Below are positions 7,734-17,160 of a DNA stretch of 64,000 bases, in pieces (the stretch's first letter is position 1; the number at the start of each line of letters is the position of its first letter). The notes beneath the pieces are model-generated. The model saw only the letters and a list, made by a program, of their open reading frames with translations, was not told the origin of the DNA and searched no databases. A program made the translations under genes and the position numbers. Source of the stretch: Atopobium massiliense (GTDB lineage: Bacteria; Actinomycetota; Coriobacteriia; Coriobacteriales; Atopobiaceae); contig OPYK01000006.1 of the NCBI GenBank assembly GCA_900343135.1, forward strand, positions 1 through 64,000, given 5' to 3'.

Positions 7734-8555
7734 ATGACACCAGACATTAAGCTCATTCTTTCTGACATCGACGGCACTATTTTGCCATTTGGCGCAACGC
7801 AGGTAAGCGAGCGCACGCGTCAGGCTTTTGTGCGCGCGCAGGAAAATGGTATTGCAATGGGGCCTGCGTCGGGTAGGGTGTTTGGCCAGCTTCCGGCTAT
7901 GTTTAATAACGATATGAAGTGCCTTCAAACCGCTATTGCAACAAACGGCTGCCAGGTGTTTTACGATGGCAAAACCATTCGCGAAGTAATTGTCCCGCGC
8001 GACAGGCTTTATGCCTTGCGCGATGCCACCTCTAAGCTCAGCCAATGTGGCATGTTGGTGTTCGACGGTATAACGCCGCTGCTAGTTAGCGGCACGCGCG
8101 ACGATTTACGCGTGCATTTTCCCACGTATGCAGATATATGCATTCCTGTAGATGACATTCCCAACATTCCCATCGTAAAGGCAAACGTGTTCATGGCGGC
8201 GCCTGAGCAGGGCACTCGTGCGGTTATTGATACACTCAATAAAGAAGTAGACGGCCTTGATTTCGATTATCCGCGTGTTGGTTTTTCAAATGTTATGGTG
8301 AGCGGCAACAACAAGGCAACGGGTATAGATGCGCTGGTAGAAGCCATGGGTATTACGCTTGACAACGTGGTAGTGTTTGGCGACGCTGGAAACGACCTTA
8401 CCATGTTTAACCATGTTACCAACTGCGTTGCGGTTGCTGGTGCAACGCCTGAAGCTGCTGCGGCCGCGCGCTGGCACATTGGTGCGTGCGAAGACGACGC
8501 AGTGGCATGTGCAGTTGAGATGCTTGCCTGTGGTGAATGGCCATTTACGCACTAG
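7734..8555 (+). CDS. Cof-type HAD-superfamily (IIB) phosphatase
   Basis: The 273-residue cytoplasmic hydrolase starts KLILSDIDGTILPFG (motif I DxDGT, nucleophile Asp). A conserved Lys sits within the cap-to-core region (NNKATGIDALVEAMGI), and VVVFGDAGNDLTMFN is motif IV (GDxxND). Members dephosphorylate sugar phosphates, pyridoxal phosphate or flavin intermediates; substrate cannot be predicted from sequence. GAGAAGGA lies 5 nt before the ATG. It follows nagA in the same direction but is separated by 283 bases that include a terminator-like hairpin, so it may be a separate unit. Confidence 0.88.
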   Translation: MTPDIKLILSDIDGTILPFGATQVSERTRQAFVRAQENGIAMGPASGRVFGQLPAMFNNDMKCLQTAIATNGCQVFYDGKTIREVIVPRDRLYALRDATSKLSQCGMLVFDGITPLLVSGTRDDLRVHFPTYADICIPVDDIPNIPIVKANVFMAAPEQGTRAVIDTLNKEVDGLDFDYPRVGFSNVMVSGNNKATGIDALVEAMGITLDNVVVFGDAGNDLTMFNHVTNCVAVAGATPEAAAAARWHIGACEDDAVACAVEMLACGEWPFTH

Positions 8556-8589
8556 ATGCGCGTACACTGTGCTATCATAACAACGATGC

Positions 8590-8930
8590 AATGACGGAGA
8601 GGGTTTATCTTTCGACGTATGTTGTCACGCTACAGAGAATGTGTTCACGGCTGAGAAACACAGTGTGTCAAGATAAACGTTCACTCTATCAGCAGCAATC
8701 TGAACAATTCGCGCGCATTTCGTGTGAGTGGAGTGCGAGCGTATTAAGTAGGTGCGCCGTGTGCTCACGATACGAGCATAAATAAGGGGGTATGTGACCG
8801 CCTGTCGCGCTCGCGTGATTGCACGTGGTTGCACACGCAGGAACATAAGCTCACATACCAATCGAGGTGGTACCGCGGAATATTTCGTCCTTGAGTTATG
8901 CATATGCATGGCCAAGGGCTTTTTTATGCG
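8590..8930 (+). ncRNA. T-box leader (tRNA-sensing riboswitch) of pheST
   Basis: The diagnostic T-box sequence GAGGTGGTACCGCG is at 8864-8877. It is followed by a terminator hairpin GTCCTTG (8887-8893) / CAAGGGC (8913-8919) with a T6 run at 8920-8925. A long Stem I has base arms GTTTATCTT (8603-8611) and AAGATAAAC (8670-8678). The T-box competes with the terminator when uncharged tRNA binds. By position the effector is tRNA-Phe; I could not place the specifier codon with confidence. The leader occupies essentially all of the space between the HAD gene and pheS. Confidence 0.92.
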
Positions 8931-8985
8931 CCGGCTTTGACATATGCAAACCAACAAGATTGTATTCCGATCGAAAGGGGAATGT

Positions 8986-10053
8986 ATGTCGATGTCCGAA
9001 CAACTCACCGACATTGAGTGTTCGTGCAAGCAGGCGGTAGCTGCTGCTCAAACGCTTGAAGAGCTCGATGCTGTGCGCGTGAGTGTACTAGGCAAAAAGG
9101 GTAGTTTAACTGCAGTTATGCACATGATGGGTGGGCTTTCTGCCGAAGAGCGCCCGCTTATGGGTAAGCGCGCAAACGAAGTGCGCTGCGCTCTTACGCA
9201 GCTACTCGAAACGCGCAAAGAAGAGCTCCACCGTGCGCATTTGCAATCTAAATTTGCTGCTGAGGCCGTGGACGTTACCCTTCCTGGGCGTACTCTCACG
9301 CAAGGTACGCAGCACCTCATTTCGCAAATTCGCGAAGAAATCGAAGATATATTTTGCGGTTTGGGCTACACCGTTGAAGATGGTCCATTTGTTGAAACAA
9401 CGTACTACAACTTTACCGCGTTAAACGCGCCCGAAGACCACCCGTCGCGCTCAGCTAAAGACACGTTTTACGTGTACGACAACGCGCCCGAAGGCAAACA
9501 GGCGCACGTATTGGGCGAATCGGATGTACTGTTGCGTACTCAAACGTCGGGTGTGCAGGTGCATGTTATGGAGCAGCGCAAGCCACCTATTTATATGATT
9601 TGCCCGGGCACTGTGTTTCGTCCCGACACTGCCGACGCCAACCACCTGCCACAGTTTACGCAGGTAGAAGGTCTTGTTGTGGACGAGGGCATTACGTTTG
9701 GCGACCTTAAAGGTACGCTTGATTATTTTTGCAAGGAAATTTTTGGTAAGGACCGCGCAACGCGTTATCGTCCGCATTTCTTCCCATTTACCGAGCCAAG
9801 CTGCGAAGTTGATGTATCATGTGGCGTTTGCAATGGTAGCGGGTGCCGTTTTTGCAAATACACCGGCTGGCTTGAGATTTTGGGCGCCGGTCTTGTCGAT
9901 CCAAACGTGTTTGGCTATGTACACATCGATCCCGAGAAATACTCTGGTTTTGCTTTTGGTATTGGTGTTGAGCGTGTTGCCGCGCTTCGCTACGATCTGG
10001 CCGATTTACGCATGCTTATAACTGGTGATATGCGTTTTCTTCGTCAATTTTAG
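8986..10053 (+). CDS. pheS: Phenylalanyl-tRNA synthetase alpha subunit
   Basis: The 355-residue protein has an N-terminal coiled-coil tRNA-binding arm (residues 1-90, with SVLGKKGSLTAVM) and a class II synthetase core: HPSRSAKDTFYV, LLRTQTSGVQVHVME (motif 2 region), PGTVFRPDTADANHLPQF and, at the end, GFAFGIGVERVAALRY (motif 3). A CGVCNGSGCRFCKYTGW segment near residue 280 contains four cysteines and could bind metal, a variant seen in some PheS proteins. AAAGGGG 5 nt upstream favours the ATG at 8986; the ATG at 8992 is possible. It is controlled by the T-box upstream and followed by pheT after 90 bases. Confidence 0.97.
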   Translation: MSMSEQLTDIECSCKQAVAAAQTLEELDAVRVSVLGKKGSLTAVMHMMGGLSAEERPLMGKRANEVRCALTQLLETRKEELHRAHLQSKFAAEAVDVTLPGRTLTQGTQHLISQIREEIEDIFCGLGYTVEDGPFVETTYYNFTALNAPEDHPSRSAKDTFYVYDNAPEGKQAHVLGESDVLLRTQTSGVQVHVMEQRKPPIYMICPGTVFRPDTADANHLPQFTQVEGLVVDEGITFGDLKGTLDYFCKEIFGKDRATRYRPHFFPFTEPSCEVDVSCGVCNGSGCRFCKYTGWLEILGAGLVDPNVFGYVHIDPEKYSGFAFGIGVERVAALRYDLADLRMLITGDMRFLRQF

Positions 10054-10143
10054 TTGGCTTGTAGCGGTTTAGTGAGCGCTTATGCGCCGCACGAAGGCAC
10101 ACAGCTGTAGGCTGCGTGCTAACAATACATGAAAGGTTGTACT

Positions 10144-12633
10144 ATGCGTATTTCTTATGAGTGGCTTTCTAGTTTAATCGATTTGCCAGCAGCGCCACAG
10201 ACGCTGGTAGATGAGTTCATTCGGACGGGTACTGAGGTAGAAGCGGTTGAAACAATTGGCGCCGATATTACGCACGTTGTTACGTCGCAAGTAGTATCAA
10301 AGGTGCCACATCCCGATTCGGACCACATGTTTGTGTGCATGATGGACGTGGGAACCTACAATACCGACGAGGCGGGAAATCCTGCGTTGCTTCAGGTTGT
10401 GTGCGGCGCGCAGAATTTTAACGAGGGCGATAAAACCGTAACTGCCCTGGTTGGAGCAACGCTGCCCGGCAATGTGCACATTAAGGAAGGTAAGCTGCGC
10501 GGTGTTAAATCGTGCGGTATGAACTGTTCCGAATCGGAGCTTGGCCTTGCAAGCGAGTCGGCGGGCATTATGATTTTGCCGCCCGATGCGCCCGTTGGTG
10601 TTGATTTTTGCACGTGGAAAAATCTAAGCGATACCGTTATCGATTGTGAAATTACACCAAACCGTCCCGACTGTTTAAGCATGGAGGGTATGGCATACGA
10701 AGTATCGGCTATGCTCAATGAGCCCGTGCATATTACGCACCCGCAGCTCAAAACCACGTCTTCCGAAAAAACGAGCGATATTGTTGATGTAACAATTGCC
10801 GATGAGAGCTTGTGCTCACGTTATACCGCGCGCGTTATTCGCAATGTTACTATAGCGCCGAGCCCTGAGTGGCTGCGTCGTCGCCTTATTGCTGCAGGTA
10901 CGCGCCCCATTAACAACGTGGTAGATATTACAAATTACGTGCTGTACCTTACCGGCCATCCGCTTCATGCGTTTGATTTGTCTAAGATTAACTGCGGCGA
11001 TGATGGCAAGCGCCACATTGTTGTGCGTGCGGCGCGCGACGGCGAGAAGCTAACGTTGCTCGATGAATCCGAACGCACGCTTACAAGCGACATGATTGTT
11101 ATTTCTGATGGTGATGAGCGTGCTGTATGCCTGGCAGGCGTTATGGGCGCGCAAAATTCCGAAATCGACGAGAATACCTGCGACGTGCTGCTCGAATCGG
11201 CGGCGTTTAATGCTGGCCACGTTTCGCGCACTTCGCGTAATCTCGACCTTATTTCCGAAGCCTCCATTCGCTATGAGCGTCAGGTAGACCCTTCTAGCTG
11301 CGATATTGCGTCGGAGATTGCCTGCGCACTGTTTGAGGAATGTGCTGGGGCTCAGGTGTCCTGTGGCTTGGTAGATGTGTATCCAACGCCCGAAGCTCCG
11401 CGTGTTATTGATCTTCGTCCGCAGCGCGTGTGCGCACTTGCTGGCGCTGATATTCCGCGCGCTTTTATGTGTGAGCGTTTGAGCCGGTTGGGCTGCAGCG
11501 TGGTAGACGATGGTGCTGGTAGCGGTGCTGACGCGGTTGATGGCGGCGTACTCCACGTAACGGTGCCGCCCACACGCTTCGACCTTACCCGCGAAATTGA
11601 TTTGGTAGAAGAAGTAGTGCGTCTTTGGGGCGAGGGTGATATTGCTGCTACGCTTCCTGCCGCAAAAAACCATGCTGGCGGATTAACGCCTCAGCAACAG
11701 CTCAAGCGCACCATTGGCCGCGTGCTGCGCGCGCAGGGCTTAAGTGAAACCGTTACGTACAACTTTGCCGACCCGCGCGATTTGGCGCAGCTTGGCATGA
11801 GCGAGGAGGGCAAGGGCGTACCCGTGCGCATTATGCGCCCACTTGTTGCCGACCAAAGCGAAATGCGTCGCGACATTATCCCTGGTTTGCTTCGTGCGGT
11901 GGCGTACAATATCGACCACGGTGTTGCCAATGTTCATCTCTACGAAATTGGCCGCGTGTTTTATGGTCACGAACACAAGAGTTTACCTCGCGAAACGCGT
12001 ATGGTTGCCGCCGTTATGAGTGGCGCATGGGACGACAAATCCTGGTGTAGTGCGCCTTCTGCATTCGACTTCTTTGATGCAAAGGGCATTGTTGAGCAAC
12101 TTTTGCGTGCCTTGCGCATTGAAAAAGTGCGTTTTCAGCCTGCCGATCCTGACACATGTGGTTGGCTTCAGCCGGGCAATGCAGCACAGGTGCTTATTGG
12201 CGGGCAGCCAGCCGGTTGGGTTGGTGCCATTCACCCGCTGTCGCTTCAAAAATTTGGTGTTGATACGCCCGTGTTTGCGTTTGAACTTTCGTTTGATGAG
12301 CTCGTACGTAACGCGCACAAGGAGCTTGCTTATACCGAAGTGCCCACCTTGCCTGGTGTAAGCCTCGATTTGGCAATTGTAGTTCCTGAGGAGCTCAGCT
12401 ATGAGAGTATAATGCAACGCATTAGGTCGGCGGGCGGCAAGCTGTTACATGAGGTGCGCCTGTTTGACATGTACCGCGACGATGTGCGTGTGGGTGTAGG
12501 CAAAAAGTCGATGGCGTTTGCACTTACCTATCGTGCAGACGATCACACGCTTACGTCGCAAGAGGTTGACAAAGCTCACAAGAAGCTTATCGAAAAAATT
12601 TCACGCAGCTGTAAGGCAGAAATCCGCAGCTAA
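10144..12633 (+). CDS. pheT: Phenylalanyl-tRNA synthetase beta subunit
   Basis: The 829-residue subunit forms the (alpha beta)2 enzyme with PheS. Domains in order: MRISYEWLSSLIDLP N-terminus, EMAP/tRNA-binding-like domain (about 40-150, DSDHMFVCMMDVG), B3/B4 editing domain (about 210-400, with TRPINNVVDITNYV and HAFD), B5 domain, the pseudo-catalytic core, and the C-terminal FDX-ACB domain (about 735-829, PGVSLDLAIVV). Full length for the family (about 790-830). GAAAGG upstream supports the ATG at 10144 over the in-frame ATG at 10129. Confidence 0.97.
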   Translation: MRISYEWLSSLIDLPAAPQTLVDEFIRTGTEVEAVETIGADITHVVTSQVVSKVPHPDSDHMFVCMMDVGTYNTDEAGNPALLQVVCGAQNFNEGDKTVTALVGATLPGNVHIKEGKLRGVKSCGMNCSESELGLASESAGIMILPPDAPVGVDFCTWKNLSDTVIDCEITPNRPDCLSMEGMAYEVSAMLNEPVHITHPQLKTTSSEKTSDIVDVTIADESLCSRYTARVIRNVTIAPSPEWLRRRLIAAGTRPINNVVDITNYVLYLTGHPLHAFDLSKINCGDDGKRHIVVRAARDGEKLTLLDESERTLTSDMIVISDGDERAVCLAGVMGAQNSEIDENTCDVLLESAAFNAGHVSRTSRNLDLISEASIRYERQVDPSSCDIASEIACALFEECAGAQVSCGLVDVYPTPEAPRVIDLRPQRVCALAGADIPRAFMCERLSRLGCSVVDDGAGSGADAVDGGVLHVTVPPTRFDLTREIDLVEEVVRLWGEGDIAATLPAAKNHAGGLTPQQQLKRTIGRVLRAQGLSETVTYNFADPRDLAQLGMSEEGKGVPVRIMRPLVADQSEMRRDIIPGLLRAVAYNIDHGVANVHLYEIGRVFYGHEHKSLPRETRMVAAVMSGAWDDKSWCSAPSAFDFFDAKGIVEQLLRALRIEKVRFQPADPDTCGWLQPGNAAQVLIGGQPAGWVGAIHPLSLQKFGVDTPVFAFELSFDELVRNAHKELAYTEVPTLPGVSLDLAIVVPEELSYESIMQRIRSAGGKLLHEVRLFDMYRDDVRVGVGKKSMAFALTYRADDHTLTSQEVDKAHKKLIEKISRSCKAEIRS

Positions 12634-12682
12634 GCGCGGTATGTTGGTACAGTTGTAATAACGGTAGGAGATGGCGGCATTT

Positions 12683-13378
12683 ATGCCTAGTTGGAATGTT
12701 CATATTGCTCACGTTGAGTACGTACTTGCGCATCACACGTTACGCGAGATAGCGGTGCACAATCCTTCGGCATTTTTGCTTGGAAATCTCCTACCCGATT
12801 TGTACGTGGGCTATATGGTGCCCGATATTTCTAAAAAGATTTCGTATAACACAACGCACCTTGCCGATCCGTCGCAGGTGCCCTTGCCCGATTACGACGC
12901 GTTTGAGGCGCGCTATCTTACGCAGCTGCCATGCACATACGACGAGCAGGAGCATTGTGATGTGCTTTTGGGCGCGTGGTGCCACATGATGTGTGATCAT
13001 TGCTATAACAAGCAAACGCGCGCGTTTTTGGCCGCTCACGGTATTCCTCGTGGTGAGAAGGCGCGTATTGGCAAGCAAACCGATTTGGCAACTTTTGGCA
13101 AAACGATTGATATTGCTTCGCACATTACCATTGACACCGATGTAATGCAGCAGATAGCTCGCTTTCCGCAGTATCGCATTGAGCGCTGCGACGTTGATGC
13201 GTGTGCGCGTGTGGTTGACGAAATCGTGGCGCAAAATCGCGCGGAGCATATTTACACTCAGCCCACGTATATCATGTTGCACCAACGCTTTTTTGATGAT
13301 ACCTTTACTATGGTAAATAATTTACTTCATGCACAATTAACAGCCTATGCACGACAGCATCTAGTGGAGAGGGATTGA
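12683..13378 (+). CDS. Zinc-dependent phospholipase C-like protein (conserved hypothetical)
   Basis: The 231-residue protein is His-rich: MPSWNVHIAHVEYVLAHH at the start, GNLLPDLYVGYM and GAWCHMMCDHCYN. The pattern (HIAH..., N-LPD, H..CDH) resembles the Zn_dep_PLPC fold, in which His and Asp residues bind a trinuclear zinc site. There is no signal peptide, unlike secreted phospholipases, so an intracellular role is more likely; the reaction is unknown. AGGAG directly abuts the ATG at 12671, so I prefer the ATG at 12683 (12 nt spacing). Its TGA overlaps the next start by one base, so it is translationally coupled to the GntR regulator. Confidence 0.6.
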   Translation: MPSWNVHIAHVEYVLAHHTLREIAVHNPSAFLLGNLLPDLYVGYMVPDISKKISYNTTHLADPSQVPLPDYDAFEARYLTQLPCTYDEQEHCDVLLGAWCHMMCDHCYNKQTRAFLAAHGIPRGEKARIGKQTDLATFGKTIDIASHITIDTDVMQQIARFPQYRIERCDVDACARVVDEIVAQNRAEHIYTQPTYIMLHQRFFDDTFTMVNNLLHAQLTAYARQHLVERD

Positions 13379-14124
13379 TGTCCATGCCAAAGTTCGATAA
13401 ATCGACAGGCGAATTGTACTATGAACAAGTATCCGACTATGTTCGTGAAAAAATTTATTCAAAGGAATGGGGTATTGACGAGGCCATTCCATCAGAACAT
13501 GAACTTATGGACATGCTCGACTTATCGCGGGGAACCGTGCAAAAGGGCATTCGTCAGCTTGTTGACGAGGGTTTACTCGTACAGCAGCGCGGCCGTGGCA
13601 CCTTTGTAGTGCAGCCGGTAATGGCGCGCCCGTCGTCTAATCGCTTGCTTTCGTTTGGCGAATCGATGAGCGATCAGGGTGTAATTTTTGAAACAAAAGT
13701 GGTACACAAAGAGGTAAAACCTGCCGATACGGTGTGTGCTGAAAACCTGCAAATTGAGGTGGGCGAGCTGTACCTGTACATTTGCCGTGTGCGTTATGTT
13801 CGCCAGCGCCCGGTTATGTTTATTGAGTCGCACATTAATCTTACAGCGTGCCCGGGTATGGATAAGCAAGATTTTTCAACGATGCCGCTGTTTGCGTTTG
13901 CCGAACGGCTTAGTGGTCACAGCATTGGTAAAAGCGAAATTGTGTATTCGGCGCGCGTTGTGGGCAAAAAACGTGGTAGGTACCTTGAGTATGATGAGCA
14001 TGCGCCCGCGCTTGAGATAGACCAGCTGGTGCGCCTTGATGATGGTACACCGTTTGAATGGGGAAGCGTGTGGCTGCCCGCTAACCGCTGTGTTATTTCG
14101 AGCGAAATGAAGCGTACCGTGTAG
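13378..14124 (+). CDS. GntR-family regulator with UTRA domain (second)
   Basis: The 248-residue regulator has an N-terminal winged helix (about residues 8-78; PSEHELMDMLDLSRGTVQ, RGRGTFVV) and a UTRA effector domain (about 90-245; RPVMFIESHIN, PFEWGSVWLPANRC). It is most like TreR/HutC-subfamily repressors of sugar genes. It overlaps the preceding phospholipase-like gene by a base, so the two are co-translated, and it is followed by a strong terminator. The SD GGAGAGGG is 4 nt from the ATG at 13378 and 10 nt from the ATG at 13384, so either start is possible. The ligand and target genes are not evident. Confidence 0.88.
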   Translation: MSMPKFDKSTGELYYEQVSDYVREKIYSKEWGIDEAIPSEHELMDMLDLSRGTVQKGIRQLVDEGLLVQQRGRGTFVVQPVMARPSSNRLLSFGESMSDQGVIFETKVVHKEVKPADTVCAENLQIEVGELYLYICRVRYVRQRPVMFIESHINLTACPGMDKQDFSTMPLFAFAERLSGHSIGKSEIVYSARVVGKKRGRYLEYDEHAPALEIDQLVRLDDGTPFEWGSVWLPANRCVISSEMKRTV

Positions 14125-14232
14125 GCTGCGGACTAGGCTACTGACGTTGCACGCGTGCGCGCGTGACTGCAGTGCGACTGCAGCGTGCGTTCATGCTTAG
14201 GTGCCTGCTTAGTATAAGTATCAGCAATACAA

Positions 14233-14268
14233 CAACACCCGACTGCGAAAGGCAGCCGGGTGTTTTTT
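14233..14268. terminator. Rho-independent terminator between convergent genes
   Basis: A GC-rich stem, ACACCCGACTGC / GGCAGCCGGGTGT, with GAAA loop is followed by a T6 run at 14263-14268 on the plus strand. It ends the gntR transcript. The complement lacks a clean T-run, so it may serve pyk only weakly. Confidence 0.85.
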
Positions 14269-14361
14269 GTTAAACAAAGTTCAAAGTTCAAGATTCAAAC
14301 TAAGTTCAAGGTTCAAAAGTTCAATTAAGAACCTGTTATGCCTTGTATCAGCAGCTATATA

Positions 14362-15792
14362 CTACTGAATTTGTGCAACCATCGTCATGTTGGTTGAGGT
14401 AATGTAGTCACCCTGCGATGGCGAGGTTTGTGGGTCGCCCGCAGTAATAACTACCAAATCGCCCTTATCAACACAGCCGTGCTCTTTTGCTTCACGCAAT
14501 GCGTTGTAGCAGGTACCCGAAAGCGAGCCTTGCTCAGGCGTTTTGTACGATGTTACGCCCCAGTAGAAGCACGTTTTGCGAATGGCATGATTTGAAGGTG
14601 ACATTGCAATAATTGGCAGGCTCGGACGGAAGTTAGAAATAAGGCGTGCGGTGCGACCAGAGTGCGTTGGGCAAATGATGCATTTTGCATGTACGCGGTT
14701 TGCGCACTCAACAGCGGCAAGACCGATAGCTGCGTTAACTTCGTCTCCAGAGTCGTGATACACGCCACGCTCCTCAAGGAAGCGCTCGGTTTCGCGACAT
14801 ACGGTGGCCATCATCTTAACAGCCTCAAGCGGGTATTTACCAGCGGCGCTTTCACCCGAAAGCATAACGCAGTCGGTACCGTCGTAAATTGCGTTAGCAA
14901 CGTCGGCAACTTCAGCACGCGTTGGACGTGGGTTGCGAATCATGGAGTCGAGCATCTGCGTTGCGGTAATAACGGGCTTGTACACAGCTGCGCACTTGTT
15001 AATGATGCTCTTTTGAATGTGAGGAACCTTTGCAGGTGGAATTTCTACACCTAGGTCGCCACGAGCAACCATAATACCATCGGAGTGCTCAAGAATTTCG
15101 TCGAAGTTCTTTACACCAAGTGTGCACTCAATCTTGGGGAAGATGTCGATGTGACGCATGCCGTGGTCGAGGCAAATACGACGGATTTCATCTACAGCAG
15201 CGCCATTACGAATGAACGATGCAGCAATGGCGTCGATGCCCATCTCGCAACCAAAAATAATGTCTTTGCGGTCTTGCTCGGTAACAGATGGCAGGCCAAC
15301 TTCTACGTTTGGTACGTTAACGCCTTTGCGTTCGCCTAGCTCACCACCATTATCAACGATGCAGTGGATGTCGTTGCCCTCAACGTGATCTACACGAAGC
15401 TCAATTAAGCCGTCGTCGATAAGAATGCACGAACCTGGCTCAACTTCATGTGGCAGCTCTTTGTAGTCGAGCGAGAAACGCTCTTTGGTACCGATAACGT
15501 TGTCATCGGTGGTTACAACGGTTTTCTCACCTGTTACAAGGGTAACTTTTTCGTGATTTTCGAGCTCACCGGTACGAATTTCGGGGCCTTTAGTGTCGAG
15601 CATAATGGCAACGGGGATGTGGAGCTCATCGGAAATACGACGCACACGTTCGATGTTTGCGCGGTGGTATTCGTGTGAACCATGGCTAAAGTTAAAACGT
15701 GCTACGTTCATGCCTGCTTTAATAATCTCGCGAAGGATGTCGTCATCCTCGGTTGCGGGGCCCATGGTGCAAACGATTTTGGTACGTTTCAT
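14362..15792 (-). CDS. pyk: Pyruvate kinase
   Basis: The 476-residue glycolytic enzyme transfers phosphate from phosphoenolpyruvate to ADP. Landmarks: MKRTKIVCTMGPATED, NVARFNFSHGSHEYH (substrate and K+ site), MLDTKGPEIRTGE, FPKIE with the catalytic Lys, MVARGDLGVEIP (Mg2+-binding region), ITATQMLDSMIRNPRPTRAEV and the C-terminal allosteric domain (about 345-476). It lacks the extra PEP-utiliser-like domain of Bacillus-type enzymes. GAAAGGA upstream sets the start. It lies 81 bases downstream of the dehydrogenase gene on the same strand, so the two may share a transcript. Confidence 0.97.
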   Translation of the reverse strand: MKRTKIVCTMGPATEDDDILREIIKAGMNVARFNFSHGSHEYHRANIERVRRISDELHIPVAIMLDTKGPEIRTGELENHEKVTLVTGEKTVVTTDDNVIGTKERFSLDYKELPHEVEPGSCILIDDGLIELRVDHVEGNDIHCIVDNGGELGERKGVNVPNVEVGLPSVTEQDRKDIIFGCEMGIDAIAASFIRNGAAVDEIRRICLDHGMRHIDIFPKIECTLGVKNFDEILEHSDGIMVARGDLGVEIPPAKVPHIQKSIINKCAAVYKPVITATQMLDSMIRNPRPTRAEVADVANAIYDGTDCVMLSGESAAGKYPLEAVKMMATVCRETERFLEERGVYHDSGDEVNAAIGLAAVECANRVHAKCIICPTHSGRTARLISNFRPSLPIIAMSPSNHAIRKTCFYWGVTSYKTPEQGSLSGTCYNALREAKEHGCVDKGDLVVITAGDPQTSPSQGDYITSTNMTMVAQIQ

Positions 15793-15873
15793 GTAATTCC
15801 TTTCAGATTAACTTCTATCGTTCTTTATAACGGCAATACTTTACAACTTTACATGCATATTGTGAATGCATTT

Positions 15874-16878
15874 TTAACAAACAACACTACGTTCAATGAA
15901 ATCTTTGCCATCTGCATAGCGCTGAGCGTTTTCAAGCGTAACTTGCGCAATCTGGCGCAAGGCCTCATGCGTAAAGAACGCCTGGTGCGACGTCATAACA
16001 ACGTTGGGGAACGAGCACAAACGCGCGGTTATTGAGTCGAACACGTCGCAGGTGCGGTCTTGATACACGTTTGGACCTTCTTCTTCATATACGTCCAAGC
16101 CGCATGCACCAATCTTGCCCGATTTAATGCCGCGGATAAGAGCCTCGGTATTAACCAAGCCGCCACGTCCCGTGTTAACGAAAATAACGCCTTCTTTCAT
16201 TTTTTCGATTGACTCATCGCAAATCATGTGATAGCTCTGATCATTTAGAAATGCGTGCAAGCTAATGAGGTCGCTTTTTGCGTACAGCTCATCGAGCGAC
16301 ACGTATGCGTCAACGCAATGTTCTTCATCAACAAGTTTTTGATTGGGGTACAAATCGTAGCCCAATACTGTCATGCCAAAGCCTTTGCAAATGCGGCACA
16401 ACGCGGCACCAATACGACCGGTACCAACGATACCTGCGGTTTTACCATAAAGCGTTTCGCCCACAAGGCCGGTAAGTGAAAAGTTGTTTTCACGAATGCG
16501 CATAAAACCACGGCTTATACGGCGGTTTGCATCGAGTGCAAGTGCCATTGCATGTTCGGCAATTGCCTCGGGCGAATAGGCAGGTACGCGCGTTACTTTA
16601 ATGCCAAGCGACGCAGCAAAGTCTACGTTAACGGCGTCGAAACCGGCGCAGCGCATAAGGATGAGCTTAACGCCAAGGCCGCGTAGTACTTCGAGTGTCA
16701 TTGCAGAGATGTCCGAATTAACAAACGCACATACTGCGTCGTAGCCTTTTGCCAGCGCTGCAGTTGTGGGTGTTAGCTCGGTTTTTATAAAATCGAAGTT
16801 GAGTTCAGGGTATGCAGAAAGTTCCTGCTTAAAAGAGTGTTTGTCATAGCTTGTACTACCAAACATAAGCACATTCAT
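15874..16878 (-). CDS. ldhA: D-lactate dehydrogenase-type 2-hydroxyacid dehydrogenase
   Basis: The 334-residue NAD-dependent enzyme would reduce pyruvate to D-lactate. The Rossmann domain is marked by GKTAGIVGTGRIGAALCRI (about residues 144-162). Active-site residues are visible as Arg in FVNTGRGGLVN, Glu in the ACGLDVYEEEGPNVY region and His in MTSHQAFFTHEAL. Overall it is closer to fermentative LdhA than to phosphoglycerate dehydrogenase. AAGGAG lies 4 nt before the ATG. Its position directly before pyruvate kinase fits a fermentative role at the pyruvate branch point. Exact 2-oxoacid specificity is inferred. Confidence 0.88.
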   Translation of the reverse strand: MNVLMFGSTSYDKHSFKQELSAYPELNFDFIKTELTPTTAALAKGYDAVCAFVNSDISAMTLEVLRGLGVKLILMRCAGFDAVNVDFAASLGIKVTRVPAYSPEAIAEHAMALALDANRRISRGFMRIRENNFSLTGLVGETLYGKTAGIVGTGRIGAALCRICKGFGMTVLGYDLYPNQKLVDEEHCVDAYVSLDELYAKSDLISLHAFLNDQSYHMICDESIEKMKEGVIFVNTGRGGLVNTEALIRGIKSGKIGACGLDVYEEEGPNVYQDRTCDVFDSITARLCSFPNVVMTSHQAFFTHEALRQIAQVTLENAQRYADGKDFIERSVVC

Positions 16879-17081
16879 AGTTGCTCCTTAACTTCGTTTT
16901 ACCTTTAGCACATGCTTATTTTAATGCAGTGACACCGTATTTTCATGCATAAACGCAAGAGCACACTCCTATATCACATTCTGTATACAAATGAGTAGTT
17001 ATTTTTGTAAACGGTGGTGGATAGGCGTGTGAGTGGTAGTTTTGCGAAGGGTATGTGGTGATACACGCGTATGTGCGCGCT

Positions 17082-17125
17082 AAAAAACCACCCTCAAGCC
17101 GTGGCGTCGCGCGTACTGAGGGTGG
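17082..17125 (-). terminator. Terminator of carbamate kinase transcript
   Basis: On the minus strand the stem CCACCCTCA (plus 17117-17125) pairs with TGAGGGTGG (plus 17088-17096) across a 20-nt loop and is followed by T6 (plus 17082-17087). Confidence 0.85.
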
Positions 17126-17160
17126 CTTGCTGTTACACATTTGTGCATGCAATGGAGCAA